Assembly: GCF_030272615.1 (NCBI RefSeq)
Contig: NC_081412.1
Span: 103,342,796 to 103,406,795 of the forward strand
Length of the DNA: 64,000 nucleotides
Direction: 5' to 3'
From: Cryptomeria japonica
Taxonomy: Eukaryota; Streptophyta; Pinopsida; Cupressales; Cupressaceae
Shown here: positions 22,269 to 34,154 of the stretch, one piece after another
How positions within the stretch are numbered: the stretch's first letter is position 1
How the letters are laid out: each line of letters opens with the position of its first letter
The notes under the pieces: generated by a model
What the model saw: only the letters and a program-made list of their open reading frames with translations
Databases searched by the model: none
Told to the model about the DNA's origin: nothing
Program-made: the position numbers and the translations under genes

Positions 22269-24670
22269 CTACATAAAAGTTTTCATGGCCAATGACCATG
22301 ACTCAAGTAATGAGGTAGCAACCTCACTTTCTATCTGCATCTGGAATACCAGTTCTTCCATAGCATCAATGGTACTCATCTCTTGAGTTATCATGATGGC
22401 TTCCAGATTGAGAAAACATTTCTGAAGAATTTGCAGTCTGGGTAATAAGACCAGTTGAAGCTTTTGCAAATCTTTTGTCTGGTTGTAGATGTATGATTCC
22501 ACCCTGGCAATCTACGGCTGATAATGATGAACCGTTTGCCCATATATAGTAAATGAATCATAGGGCATCTTGAAGTTGCTGATGTATGCCTGGAACTCAG
22601 ATTGGAGTTTATCTTTCTGCTTAAGCACATCATCACAAAATAGATGGGGTTGGCATATTTTACTCAACAGTAATTTGCCCCCATCCATAGCACCCCTGAT
22701 ATCCTTCTATTGCTTCAGAAGTTGTGACCAGAGCTCATTCAGTTTCTTGACTAAGGCAGTGTTGAGTGCCTTTTCATGATTCTTCTTTGTAGTGGCTGCA
22801 ACACCATCTTCCAAGCATTGTACTTGGTCCTGTACTACAGTACAAAGGAGTTTCAGCTTGGACAGAGAGGAATCAGTACTGGGGAGGTTAGTACTGTGAA
22901 TCACACTGGTAAGGGTGTCAACTGCAGTTTGTATGACATCCCTTTCCTTCTTCCTCCGCAACTCTTCCAATCTTTCTTATGCCAGTTTGATGCCTTGCAG
23001 CAGCATGGACTCATCTGTTGATTGAAGGTTAATCGAACTGGTGGTGTCAACCAGTTTGGCTTGACCACTGGTTGCCTTGGGAGTCTCCGCTTGTTTGGTT
23101 TTCTCTTCTTCCTTCTCCTCTGCTGCTCTTTTCTTTTCCTCTTCTTTCTTCTTTTGCTCCTCTTTTTTTTTCTTCTTTAGTTCTTCCTTCTTCTTGTCTT
23201 CTTCCTGCTTTTTCTTTTCTTCCTCCTTTTTCTCCTCTTCTTTCCTCTTCTCCTCTTCTTTTCTCTTCTCCTCTTCTTTTCTCTTCTCCTCCTCTTTCTT
23301 TTTCTCTTCCTCTTTCCTCTTGTCTTCCTCTTTCTTTTTGTCTTCCTCTTTCCTCTTGTCTTCCTCTTTCTTTTTCTCTTCCTCCTTCCTCTTGTATTCC
23401 TTTTTCTTTTTCTCTTCCTCTCAAATACTTTAGCAGGAGAAACCTCAGGTTTCTTCTTGGTAGGTGACCTCTTGGTCACCTTTGGACTGGCTAAGGTAAC
23501 CAATGTTGATATCGATGGTACTGCCTTGCCCTTTTTCTATGTAGGATCTTCAACCGGTGTTACCCTCTCTAAGTAGGTGTCGGTTCTCTTTTTCTTAGCA
23601 TCTAGTGGTGAGGAAAGCAGGGTAGAGGCATACTCGATCAACATATCATACATCACTTCATACCCCATTGGTTCAACTACTTCCTTTCTTGGTTCCATCA
23701 CTTCCATTATGCATTCATCTACCTTTATGGTGAAGTAGATGTTATCTTCATATTTCTTCACAATATCTCCAGAAATCCTCACCCTCTGGCTCATTTTTTG
23801 CTTGAATTCATCAAAATATTTATTAAGAACCTCAAGATATCTAGTTCTCACTACTTGAAGACTTTCCCTAATTTGCTTGGAGACCGGTTGGTTAGCAGAC
23901 CATTGAACATTGCCTACTCCAGGGAAATAGCCTTGAAAGTAGAAAAATAGGCTGACCAAAAGTTGTCCAAACCTGAACCTTAGAGCATTGTCCTGTTTGA
24001 TTAAATTCAAGTTCAATAGCAGTTGCTTCTACAAACAGGTACACAAATCAAATGAGGCGTCTTCCTTAATCATTCTGTAGGTGGCATTCTCTGGAGCAGC
24101 AGGGACAAAGTTCATTCTGCTAGCATAAAACATCTGGTAGCCAATCACCATGTGAGCATACTTAACCAATTCATCTTTGATGGTGTTGATGGTCATTTCT
24201 AGTTGGTCGCTAAGAGAACCGGTGAGCTTAGTCATTTCAGTCTTGGTGACCTTCCTTAAAGCTGGCACCTCTCCAATGTTACAGAAACTGAAGACAACAT
24301 GAATTGCTTCCGGTGTGGTGTCATGCATCTGCTCGAGATACATTTTATCACCATGTACTCTGCTCAGGATGATGTGGATGTGATCTTCAGTGAACTCTTC
24401 CAAAAAATAAACCGTATTGTGCAATTTCTTCCTCTTTAGGATGCTATACTCAGGTTTGATTTTCTTGTCATCCCCCCAAAACAAACCTAGCTAAGAATGA
24501 ATCACTAAGGATCCTACATCTTCTAGTTTACAATCTATATATCTTGAAACATCTTCCTCGACAATAACTCCAGTGGGTATCTGGGATAGGGCATTGTATT
24601 TCATCTTGTTTTGAAGAAACTCAGCCGAATCCACAGGTGCACTAGAACTAGAGTGCGATGCAGATGCCAT
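22269..24670 (-). pseudogene. Second frame of the LARD-like element, unrecognised ~800-codon protein (broken)
   Basis: It starts with ATG at 24670 (MASASHSSSSAPVDSAEF) and stays in one frame to ~23420, with stops near 24490, 24029-24031 and 23537. It then shifts frame and continues to 22269 with further stops. The N-terminal ~380 residues look globular (LHNTVYFLEEFTEDHIHIIL, AHMVIGYQMFYASRMNF, LVSLFFYFQGYFPGVGNV). After this comes a ~110-residue lysine/glutamate repeat (KKKEEEKRKEEE type), then a helical C-terminal segment (RDVIQTAVDTL, CTVVQDQVQCLEDGV). It lies in sense orientation after gag, where pol would be. I do not recognise the family. It could be a captured plant sequence or an element-specific structural protein. 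Confidence 0.7.
23090..23424 (-). repeat. Purine-rich (GAA/GAGG) coding repeat for a KE-rich helix
   Basis: The minus strand is almost pure purine, made of irregular 15-18-base units such as AGGAAGAGAAGAAAAG. In the frame continuing to 22707 it encodes an alternating lysine/glutamate segment likely to form a long charged helix. The frameshift near 23420 is at its start, a plausible slippage site. Leucine/serine-rich frames on the plus strand are its shadow. Confidence 0.7.
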
Positions 24671-25230
24671 GATAAGAAAGAAATTTGAAAAATACCTTCA
24701 CAAACTAAAATTTAGGGTTTAGCAATGTGGTTCACAACACACCACTTTGGTTGCTTGGAACATCGCTTAGTATTCTTCACCGATATATTGAAAGTCTATT
24801 GGATTCCTTTGCAAGATTTTTGAATTCACTTTGAATCACTAGACGAATCTCTCTTTGTCACTATGCTCTTGAAAATTCTTTGCTAGAAAACAGATAAGTG
24901 AAAATGATGCAAAAATCCCTTTTAAACAATCTTTCACCTACATAATAAATGCATCTCTATTAGGGTACAAACCCTAATTTTTCCTTTTACCACTTCAAGT
25001 CTTCTGCCAATTGACAGGTAATGTATATCGGTTAAGGTTTTTACTGATATAAACTGGGGGTTCAAATATTTCACTAATATGCTCCACCTAAGCTTTTTTG
25101 AAGCTTAGTTTGCCGGTTCAGAGACTTCCACACTAGGTGCAGAAACTGGTTCATCCTGTGACACTTCTTCAGGTTTCTTTTTCCAAGTTTTATTCATTCC
25201 CACTTGAACGGTTTCAACATCAATCTTCCC

Positions 25231-26379
25231 TTATGGAGTGATTAGTATATCATCTGATAGGTTCTTTCTCATTCTACAAGTTTTGGCAGTGTGTCCCAGT
25301 TTGTTGCAATGATAGCATACCATTCCAGGTGATCTCCATGGTCCATTATTCATACTTCCATTCTTCCTTCTACATGTTGTAGTAGTGTGACCGCTATCAT
25401 GATAGATCCAACAGGTTGCTCTCCAACTAGTTGTCACTTGATAGCCACTTGACCGATGGTCATAGGTATTATACCGGTTGGGATTTTGATTCATAGAGGG
25501 TTTCGAGATAACTCCTTGATTCCTTGGAGGGTATCTCTCAGTGTTCTACAAAATTGACCAGCATTCAAATGATCTATGCCGAAACTTGTTGCATGCATAG
25601 AAATTTCCATTGAATCTATTTGATCTAGGCTTATTGTTTAGAAAATAAGAAAAATTATTGTAGGCATTGCTTCTACACACATTAGCAGTATGTCCTTCCT
25701 TCAGACAATTGAAGCAAACAGGTTTAAACTTTTGCTTACCTTTATCCTTGGATATTGGTTGCTTCTTTGATGCTTCAACATTTGTTCCAGAGGTCTCCCC
25801 TTCCTCATACCTAGAGAAACCAAGTCCAGTGGTATTATTTACCGGTTTTGCCGATTCCAACTTTTGTTCTAGCTTAACAGTACTCTTATTGAATTTGGCA
25901 AGTATCTCCTTTGACTCAGTAAGTTCCTTGGAAATAGCAGCATTAGATTTCATCAAGGTTCCATTCTTAGAAATAGCCATTATTAGTTCACCTTGCATTT
26001 CTTCTTTTTCCACTTTACTCTCTTGGAGATGAGCGGTAAGGGCACTGATTTATTGCATCAGCTTGGAGATCTCATGATTTTTGTCTTTTACCAGATCTTC
26101 AACTTTCCTTTTGTTCTCAAGCTCTTGACACATTTTGATAGTCAGTCCTTCCAACTCCTTTCTCAGGTTGGCTTTAAGAGTCATTCAAATTTTCAACTTC
26201 TTCAACTAGGGCATCCATGTCAACTTCATTAGAAGAGCTATTTTTAGTAAGTTCCATCAGTTTCTTAGCATGCTTTCTTCTTTTGGCCAAGAGGCTTTAT
26301 ACTTGACTTTGAGTTCATCATAGGCTTTCTCAGTCTGAGTGAGATGATGAGTAAGTTTCCTCATAGTGTATTCCCCCAT
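25231..26379 (-). pseudogene. Gag remnant with coiled coil and several CCHC-type zinc knuckles
   Basis: The frame opens with MGEYTMRKLTHHLTQTEKAY about 37 bases after the PBS. It passes through a likely coiled coil and then a row of knuckles: CFNCLKEGHTANVC (~25700), a damaged CNKFRHRSFEC (~25570), CWIYHDSGHTTTTC (~25400) and CYHCNKLGHTAKTC (~25310). The capsid-type N-terminal region normal in copia gag is missing. There is a stop near 25546 and frame changes between 26320 and 26170. Downstream (25230-24671) I see no coding region. Confidence 0.8.
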
Positions 26380-26415
26380 ATCTCCTTCCAAGTGGTTAGA
26401 CTTATAGAAAGGTGT

Positions 26416-26427
26416 GCTCTAATACCA
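26416..26427 (-). other. Primer-binding site (initiator-Met tRNA type, one mismatch)
   Basis: On the minus strand TGGTATTAGAGC lies two bases after the 5' LTR end. The canonical site, seen at 40536-40547, is TGGTATCAGAGC. Confidence 0.85.
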
Positions 26428-26429
26428 AT

Positions 26430-27560
26430 TGATGAATACTAAGAGGGGGGGTGAATTAGTATACCAAAAAATATTAAACTCAAACTATTAAATAGTTTAG
26501 CAGATAACCGGTATAACAGATTCACTAATAAACTAGTTAAGATATATGCAAACCAAATAGAAAATAAAGCATTCACCCACAAAAGCACAATCACCATAAC
26601 ATAAGATATTTTGACATGGAAACCCAAATGGGAAAAACCACGATGAGCAGAAACTCACAAGTAACTATCTACAGAATAGAAACCAGACCAGTTAAGGTCA
26701 TACAATGTTCTTCACCAGAACATATCTTGTTAGGAATCTAGATCTCTGTTAGGAGATAAGTCTTGTTAAAGACTACCTTGCTAAAGGATTTTAGATCCAC
26801 AGTTGTGAACCACCTTGTTAGAGGATTTACAAAGGCTTTGTTGGGCCTACCCGGTTAATGGTTTCAAACTTGTCGAAGATGTGAGTAATCAACAAGTGAG
26901 TGATCTAGATACTAGCACAATATGCTTGGTCAGATCCTTGATGGCTTATTGTTAATGCATTTCAACATTACTTTAGTCTCCACACTCTAACTCTTCACAT
27001 AGACCTAATCTTCTCTGCAAAGATCACACATAACCTTCTCATACATCATACATCTCTCATCCATACAAACCCTAGACATGATGTCCTTATAAAGGAAACT
27101 GATTTCATGTCAGTCCAATAGGATTAAACTACAAGTTCCTAGGTTCAGTGCATCTAGACATATTTGGTAACACGACACAAAATCACCGCCAAAGTGTTGG
27201 TAGATGATAACTCATCACAAAAATACCGATTGGTAACTCATCATAGAGTAATATCGGTTCATACAATATACCGATTACTGGTTGTCAAAAATGAAGACTG
27301 GAAGATGTTAACTACCTCTTTGTTCCTTTATACCGCTTGAGATCCTTGAACCACTTGAGGTCTTCATACCGCTTGGGTTCTCCATACTGCTTGAGGTCTT
27401 CAGTCAATTTGTGACTGGTAAACATCTTCTGCAAAACATCGATAGTTTAAAGACTATAATACATAATACCGGTTGGAACAATTACCGGTTGAGCAAAACT
27501 CATACATCAAGAAAGTGTGTGTTCATCAATGACAATCAAAACATCATCAAAATGCCAACA
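26430..27560 (-). repeat. 5' LTR of the 20800-27560 element
   Basis: 1131 bp, aligned end to end with 20800-21947. On its own strand it is TGTTGGCA...ATTCATCA, and it contains ATTCACCCCCCC just before its 3' end. Confidence 0.88.
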
Positions 27561-27565
27561 ACTAT

Positions 27566-28888
27566 AACTGTTCAGTTTAGTAAGATTTTATTAATAATAT
27601 CTTTCACAAAAAACATTTAGTTGTTTGATAGGGGAGTACAATTTCTTAGGCTAAAATCTTTACGATTGAGAGTCAAAGATTGAAGGGTATCCATTTCATC
27701 AAATTTGTTTAGAGTAAAATTCCAATCTCATCTCTTATGCTATCAGATATTGCAGCCAATAAGATTTGATTCTTGACTAGCTCATTTAAAACCATTCAAT
27801 TTCACCAACAAACAAAAGACTATAACAACGAATTCTACCACAGCTGCAACTTGTCAGTCATGGAACAACAAATTGTGGTAGATTCTGTAAGTCCATCTTG
27901 TTATATATGTGCTATTAATTTTTCCTCAATGTTTTGAGTTGCTGGATGGAACGACTTAAGTCACACACACTAAGCTTACTCTTCTAGGCTTAAAAGTGTT
28001 ACACATTCAGAGTTGATTGGCATTTTCTAGGATTAATATGTTGCTTAATGTATGTGGTCACACTAAAATACACTTCTAGATTTAAAAGTGTTAAACACTT
28101 AGAATTGAGCAACATTCTCTAGATTTAATATGTTACTTAATGTGTGTGATTTAAGACTGACCATTGTAGATGGTGTCGATAGTACGGTAAGAAAACAAAG
28201 ATATCATCTTGATTAATGAAAATTGATAAAACATGAATTTCTAAATTTGTTACAGGTCCAGACATGATATGAAGATTCATCCAAATATGTGGATATATAA
28301 GACTTGTGGTCGTCACCATTAATTTGTTTAGATCTATTATCAGATGACCCAATGCCACTAGATGAAATCATTTTGTCCACTGAATAATTCATGAGTACAA
28401 TCAATATCACCTCGTGGGTAAATGATAGTGGAAGCGTCTTTGTAGATTGGAAAATTTATAGGCCTCCTATGGCCCCCCTGCAGGATAGGCAATCACAGTC
28501 CTTACATAAGCGCTACCTAAATTTTTTGCAGGTGCAAACAAGATATTAAGATTCATCCCTCAATAGCACTTATTGTGTGCCTCCTCAAGACATGGATGTA
28601 TATGATTTGTGGTCATCATCATCTTGTTTAGATTTGTTAGCAAATAAATTAGTGCCACTAGATGAAATTGTTCCGTGCACTGAAAAATCCCTATAAATTC
28701 ATGAAACCCATGTGGAAATAATATTTCCAATACTAAGCTCGAAAGATTATTCCAACAAATGAATGCTAGCAGAGTTCGAAGAAACATTTGTGAAGCCCTA
28801 CCACACCATTTATTTTCTATATGAAACAAACCAAAACCAATATTATACAATTGATGCTTCAATCTATTTACAATAAATGAATCTATTC
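27566..28888. repeat. Unassigned sequence with two diverged duplications
   Basis: Two short passages occur twice. The first (TTAAAAGTGTTA then TTAATATGTT and CTTAATGT) is at ~27990-28060 and again at ~28078-28150. The second is at ~28245-28400 and ~28525-28700, marked by AGATTCATCC, GACTTGTGGTC/GATTTGTGGTC and GTGCCACTAGATGAAAT. On the plus strand the latter copy reads like a short exon (PQDMDVYDLWSSSSCLDLL after TTTTTTGCAG), but stops follow and I cannot name it. No intact gene is supported. Confidence 0.45.
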
Positions 28889-28892
28889 ACAA

Positions 28893-28941
28893 GGGTAAGT
28901 GCACAAAGATGGTGGTCAAAAAGGGGGGTATAAGTGGACAC
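28893..28941 (+). repeat. Left terminal inverted repeat, copy 1
   Basis: It begins GGGTAAGTGCACAAAGATGG, then has TGGTCA, a short GGGGGG-containing insert, and AGTGGACAC. It pairs with 34155-34193. Confidence 0.8.
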
Positions 28942-29754
28942 TTTTTTTCTGAAATTAGGTGAACTTGAACTTGGAGGCAAAATTTGAAAGTCATCCACTC
29001 AAGATATAAAGATAATCAAAGAACAATTATTGTAGTACTCTGAATCTAGTTTCCAAACTACTAAACTTTTTAAAATGGATAAGATTAAGGGGGTCAAATC
29101 CTTCGCACACAAAAAACAAACCCTGATTTTTTCAGAAAAACATAACATAGTGTCTGACGTGCGCATCAAAAAAGTCATATTTAGATTTAGTATTTTGACA
29201 AATCCTTTGGCAGAAAGATAGTTAAGAGTCAGAACTAGAAGATGTGTATTTTTTTGTAATTTTTTGTTGAGTATTTGTTTTTTTTATGATTTTTCCGATC
29301 GAGCACATCCTAAAAATTAGGTACCTGTTCGTGTGCGAAGCATAAGTTGCACTAAAAAAATTGAAAATGCAAATTTTTTTTTTTTAATTGTAAAGAATCA
29401 AGTTCACTACAATAATATATATATTTTTTTAAATTTGGATAATTATATCAAAAGTTATTAAAAAAGTGGTGCACGTATGTCTGTGAGAACTGTGGAGACA
29501 CTAGTAAAAGAAAGCTCAGAAGATGGGTGAAAATATGTTATTGTTGTTCAAATTTTTAAAAAAATTATATGGTTAGAAAGCTCAGAAGATGGGTGAAAAT
29601 ATGGTGGAAATTTTAGAAATACCCACTTGATGATGTGTAAACCTGATGATGACAAAGTCGAGAAACCAAGTTGATAAAATAAAACACACCAAAAAGGAGG
29701 GAAATGGAGGGAAATCAAACTTCCAAACCATAGCTTTGCCATCTAGGCCTATTT

Positions 29755-29965
29755 TCAAGCCTAAACAGACAAAAGCGCGTATGGTGTACCTATGGTATAA
29801 AAAGTGTGTAGGAGGTACTTATGGTGTACGAAGTGTGTACGTTCTATCTTAACTATAAAAAGCGGGTATGCACTATTTTTACTATAAAAAGCGCGTACGC
29901 GCTATTTGTACTATAAAAAGCACGTACGCACTATTTTTACTATAAATAGCGTGTACAGGCTAAGT
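29755..29965. repeat. Left subterminal array with GTAC-centred palindromes (copy 1)
   Basis: ACTATAAAAAG recurs at 29851, 29881, 29910 and (as ACTATAAATAG) 29939, a 29-30-base period. Each repeat brackets a palindrome of the type AGCGCGTACGCGCT. Neighbouring units are degraded (AGCACGTACGCACT and similar). CpG-to-TpG/CpA changes explain most variants. Such iterated subterminal palindromes are what transposase-binding regions of TIR elements look like; that role is inferred. Confidence 0.7.
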
Positions 29966-30175
29966 TTGTTTAAATTTTGTGCATGTGTATAATATGCTAT
30001 TGTATATATATATAATATGTGTATATACATATAATATATAATTTATATATAATATAAAAAATAAAAAATATATAATATTTATATATATATGTATATAATA
30101 TATTAAATATATATACACACATATGTGTGTATGTATGTGTATTGTCTCCCTCTCTCCCCCTCTCAAGCGCATACA

Positions 30176-30178
<3 letters not shown>

Positions 30179-30244
<66 letters not shown>

Positions 30245-30318
30245 TCTCCCTCTCTCTCCCTTCCCCTCTCTCTCTCTCCATCCCTCTCCCTCTCTCCCCT
30301 TCTCCCTTCCTCCATATA

Positions 30319-30402
<84 letters not shown>
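30179..30402. repeat. CT microsatellite arm (copy 1)
   Basis: Two long (CT)n runs, 30179-30241 and 30322-30402, are joined by CT-rich sequence; the purine-free strand is the plus strand. The serine/leucine and arginine/glutamate frames across it are artefacts of the dinucleotide repeat. Confidence 0.95.
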
Positions 30403-30405
<3 letters not shown>

Positions 30406-30612
30406 TCTCCCTCTCTTGCTCCCTCCATTCCCTCTCTCTTCCTCTCCCTCCAATATATCTTCTTTTTGTTTGCATATATATAAGGTGATAAGAACATTGA
30501 CAACGTGGTCGGTTTTCTTTTTCTTTTTAAAGAAGATAAGATATAAAGTAGAACATTTTAATAAAATGAATGTATTGGTTTATTTGGATAGTGTGGATGT
30601 ACTAGTTGGATA

Positions 30613-32632
30613 ATATTTATGGGTTGTATGGTGTACTAAGGGGTCATATGGTGTATTATGACCCCTTAGGTGTCGTTATAGGTCATATGGTGTTCTATCA
30701 TCCCTTAGGACTCCATATGGTGTCGTTATGGGTCATATGGTGTCCTAAAGGGTCATATGGTATTCTATGACTCCTTAGAATACCATATGATCCCTTACAT
30801 GTCATTAGAGATCATATTGTTTCCTAAGTGGTCATATGGTGTCCTATGACCCCTTAGGACACCATATGACCCCTTAGGATACCATATGACCCCTTAGGAC
30901 ACCATATGACCCATAACGACATCATATGGTGTCCTAAGGGGTCATAGGATACCATATGACCCCTTAGGACACCATACAACCCATAACAACATCATATGGT
31001 GTCCTAAAGGGTCATTTGGTGTTTTATGACCCCTTAGGACACTATTTGGCATGATTATAGGTCCTATGGTGTGCTAAGGGATCATATAGCATCCGATGAC
31101 CCCTTAGGATACCATATGACCCCTTAGATGTTGTTAGGGATTGTATTATGTTCTAAGGGTCATATGGTGTCCTCTGACCCATTAAGACACCATATGGTAT
31201 CATTATGTGTCTTATGTTGTCGTATGACCCTGAGGACACCTTATGACCACTTAGGACACCATATGGTGTCATTAGGGGTCATATGGTATCCTACGGGGTC
31301 ATATGGTCTCCTACAACCCCTTAGGACTCTATTTGACCCCTTAGGACTCCATATGGTGTCATTATGGGTCGTATGGTGTCCTAAGAGGTCATATAGTGTT
31401 TTATAGCCCCTTAGGACACCATTTGGTGTCATTATGGGTTGTATGATGTGCTAAGGAGTCATATGGTGTCTCATGACCCCTTAGGACTCCATATGACCTC
31501 TTACATGTCGTTATGGGTCATATGGTGTCCTAACGGGTCATATGGTGTTCTATGATCCCTTAGGACACCACATAATCCCTTAGGACTCCATATGGTGTCA
31601 TTATGAGTTGTATGGTGTCCTAAAAGGTCATATAGTATTCTATGACCTACTAGGACACCATATGATCCACTAGGTGTCATTAGAGGTCATATGGTGTCCT
31701 ATGACCCCTTAGGAAACAATATGACCTCTAATGACACTTTATGGATAATATGGTGTCCTAGGAGGTCATAGAATACTATATGACCTTTTAGGACACCATA
31801 TGGAGTCCTGAGGGATCATATGGTGTCCTAAGGGATCACAGAACACCATATGACCCGTTATGACACCATATGACCCATAACAACACATAAGAGGTCATAT
31901 GGAGTCCTATGGGGTCATAAGACCCCTTAGGACACCATATAACCCCTTAAGACACCATATGACCCATAACAACATCATATGGTGTCCCAAGGGGTCATAG
32001 GATGCCATATGACCCCTCATGATATCATACAACCCATAACACCACCATATGGTGCCCAAAAGGGTCATATGGTGTTCTATGATGCCTTAGGACACTATTT
32101 GGCATAATTATAGGTCTTATGGTATTCTAAGGGATCATATAGTGTCTTATGACCCCTTAGATGTTGTTAGGGGTCGTATTGGGTTCTAAAGGTCATATGG
32201 TGTCCAATGACCCATTGGACACCATATGGTATTGTTATGTGTCTTATGGTGTCGTATGACCCTGAGGACACCTTATGACCACTTAGGACACCATATGGTG
32301 TCATTAGCGATCTTATGGTGTCCTAAGGGGTCATATGGTCTCCTACAACCCCTTAGGACACTATTTGACCCCTTAGGACTCCATATGGTGTCATTATCGG
32401 TTGTATGGTGTCCTAAGAGGTCATATAGTGTTTTATGACCCCTTAGGATACCATTTGGTGTCATTATGGGTTGTATGGTGTGCTAAGGGGTCATATGGTG
32501 TCTTATGACCCCTTAGGACTCCATATGACCTCTTATGTGTCGTTATGGATCATATGGTGTCCTATGACCCCTTAGGACACATGCATGGATCCCTAGGATA
32601 CCATATGACCCCTAAGAATACCTTTTGACCCT
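30613..32632. repeat. Bidirectional CATATG/CCTTAGG satellite array (copy 1, ~2.0 kb)
   Basis: The array is built from ~20-25-base units such as ACACCATATGACCCCTTAGG and its reverse complement, alternating irregularly. The unit contains two palindromes, CATATG and CCTTAGG/CCTAAGG, so the two strands look alike. A higher-order period is visible: the string AGAGGTCATATAGTGTTTTA occurs at 31384 and 32416 (1032 bases apart) in the same local context. The frames across it (HHMVSLGVIW type) are repeat shadows. Confidence 0.9.
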
Positions 32633-32730
32633 AGAGAGGGAGAGAGGGGGAGGAGAGGGAGGCAATGGGAGATATATACACCTAAGAGAGGAGGAGAGTG
32701 AGATAGAGACTGAGAGGGAGAAAGAAGAGA

Positions 32731-32793
<63 letters not shown>

Positions 32794-33690
32794 AATAGAG
32801 GGAGAGATAGAGATAGAGAGTGACACAGAGAAGGGGACTCAAAGAGAGAGAGAGAGGGGGTGGAGGTATAAAGAGATCTAAGAGGTGGATAGAGGGATTG
32901 GGAGAGAAAGAGGGACCTAAGAGGTGAAGGGAGGAAAGGTGAGAGAGAGAGACAAAGAGAGGGTGAGAGATAGAGAGAGTCTGAGTGAGAGGGAGGAAGG
33001 GGTGGAAGGATATTATAAGAGACTAGAGAGAGAGAGGTGCGAAGAGAGGGAGAGAGGGAGAGAGGGAGGGAGAGGGAAGAGAGAGAGAATGAGAGAGAGA
33101 CACTTGAGAGGAGAGAGTGAGATAGAGAGAACAAGGATGAGAGGGAGAGACTTCAGAGAGAGAGAGAGAGAGACTTAAGTGAAAAATAGAAAGGGAGGTG
33201 GGAAGGTAGGGAGAGAGTGGGAAAGAGATACACTTGACAGAGGAGGAGAGCGAGATAGAAAGATAGAGGCAGATAGGTAGAGAGACATAAGAGAGAGAGA
33301 GAGAGAGAGAGAGAGGTTGAGAGCCAAAGATATGATAGAGAGAAGGAGAGAGACTTGAGAGAAAGAGAAATGGAGCGAGAGGGGAGAGAGAAAGAGAGTT
33401 AGAGGGAAAGAAATACTTGACAAAGGAAGAGAAAGGGAGGGGGAGGGAGAGGGAGGGAATGAGAGAGAGAGACACTTAAGAGAGGGGGAGAGAGTGAGAG
33501 ATAGAGATATTTGAGAGAGGGAGAAAGAGAGGGATATATGGAAGAGAGAAAGAGGGTGAGGAAGATGAGAAAGAGACGAAGAGATAATCGAGAGAGGGAA
33601 GAAAGTAGAGAGGGAGATTCCTAAGAGACAAAAAGGTAGGGGTTAAGGAAGAGAGATGGGGAATGTAGGGAAGAGATGAGAGACATAATG
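32633..33690. repeat. GA-rich arm with minisatellite texture (copy 1)
   Basis: About 1 kb of nearly pure purine on the plus strand, including a (GA)n run at 32736-32791. The purine stretch is broken every 60-90 bases by short landmarks such as ACCTAAGAGG, ACTTGAGAG and GATACACTTGA. With the CT arm at 30179-30402 it flanks the satellite in inverted polarity. Confidence 0.9.
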
Positions 33691-33949
33691 CTGATATAAG
33701 CATGCTGATTACTGAAATTTGACTAAGTCTAAAATTTATAAGAATACTCAAAAAACTAGAATATGCATTAGATCTCTTAGAGATCTGGAACCACTCTCAA
33801 ACATCCTAACAATATATACATAAAATACAACTTAAAGTATAAGAAAGCTAAAGACAAAGAGAAATGTCACTTATACTTAAATGTTATATTTTATGTATAT
33901 ATCCTACTGAAAAACCTAATGGAATGTAAGTGAATTGCATTTTATTGAC

Positions 33950-34135
33950 AGACAGAACCGTGTACGTGGTTTTAGTTTTTAAACCGCGTAAGCAGTTAGT
34001 ATCTTCAAACCCCGTACGCGGTTAGTATGTTTTAAACTGCGCACGCAGTTTAGCTTTGGTTAGGCTCGACAAAACGAACCTAAATGTGTACGGGGTTCTT
34101 TAAATTTGAAATATCCCGTGCACGTTTTGGTGTTT
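33950..34135. repeat. Right subterminal array with GTAC/GCGC palindromes (copy 1)
   Basis: Units such as AAACCCCGTACGCGGTTAGTAT and AAACTGCGCACGCAGTTTAG recur about every 32 bases. The palindrome core (CCGCGTACGCGG and degraded forms) differs in sequence from the left array (GCGCGTACGCGC) but shares the CGTACG centre. Confidence 0.7.
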
Positions 34136-34154
34136 TTCATGTTTTTTTTTTGGT

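Larger units (their letters stand above)
20800..27560 (-). mobile_element. Complete non-autonomous LTR retrotransposon (LARD-like), 6761 bp
   Basis: Two long direct repeats (20800-21947 and 26430-27560) enclose 4.5 kb and are flanked by the perfect 5-bp duplication ACTAT (20795-20799, 27561-27565). A PBS similar to the initiator-Met site and a purine tract are in the right places for minus-strand orientation. The interior holds a zinc-knuckle gag and a second long frame of unknown function. No protease, integrase, RT or RNase H motif is visible, so it must rely on enzymes from elsewhere. Over the first ~260 aligned LTR bases I count about 18 substitutions by eye, so the insertion is not recent. 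Confidence 0.88.

Noticed and set aside
29960-30613. Long arginine/glutamate and serine/leucine reading frames
   Set aside because: They are translations of (CT)n/(GA)n microsatellite in several frames on both strands; no start context or domain.
30613-32632. CRISPR-like array (short palindromic repeats)
   Set aside because: Plant nuclear context, no unique spacers of constant length, units in both orientations and overlapping.
32593-33751. Serine/leucine-rich minus-strand frames with signal-peptide-like character
   Set aside because: Shadows of the GA-rich arm; low-complexity with no family motif.
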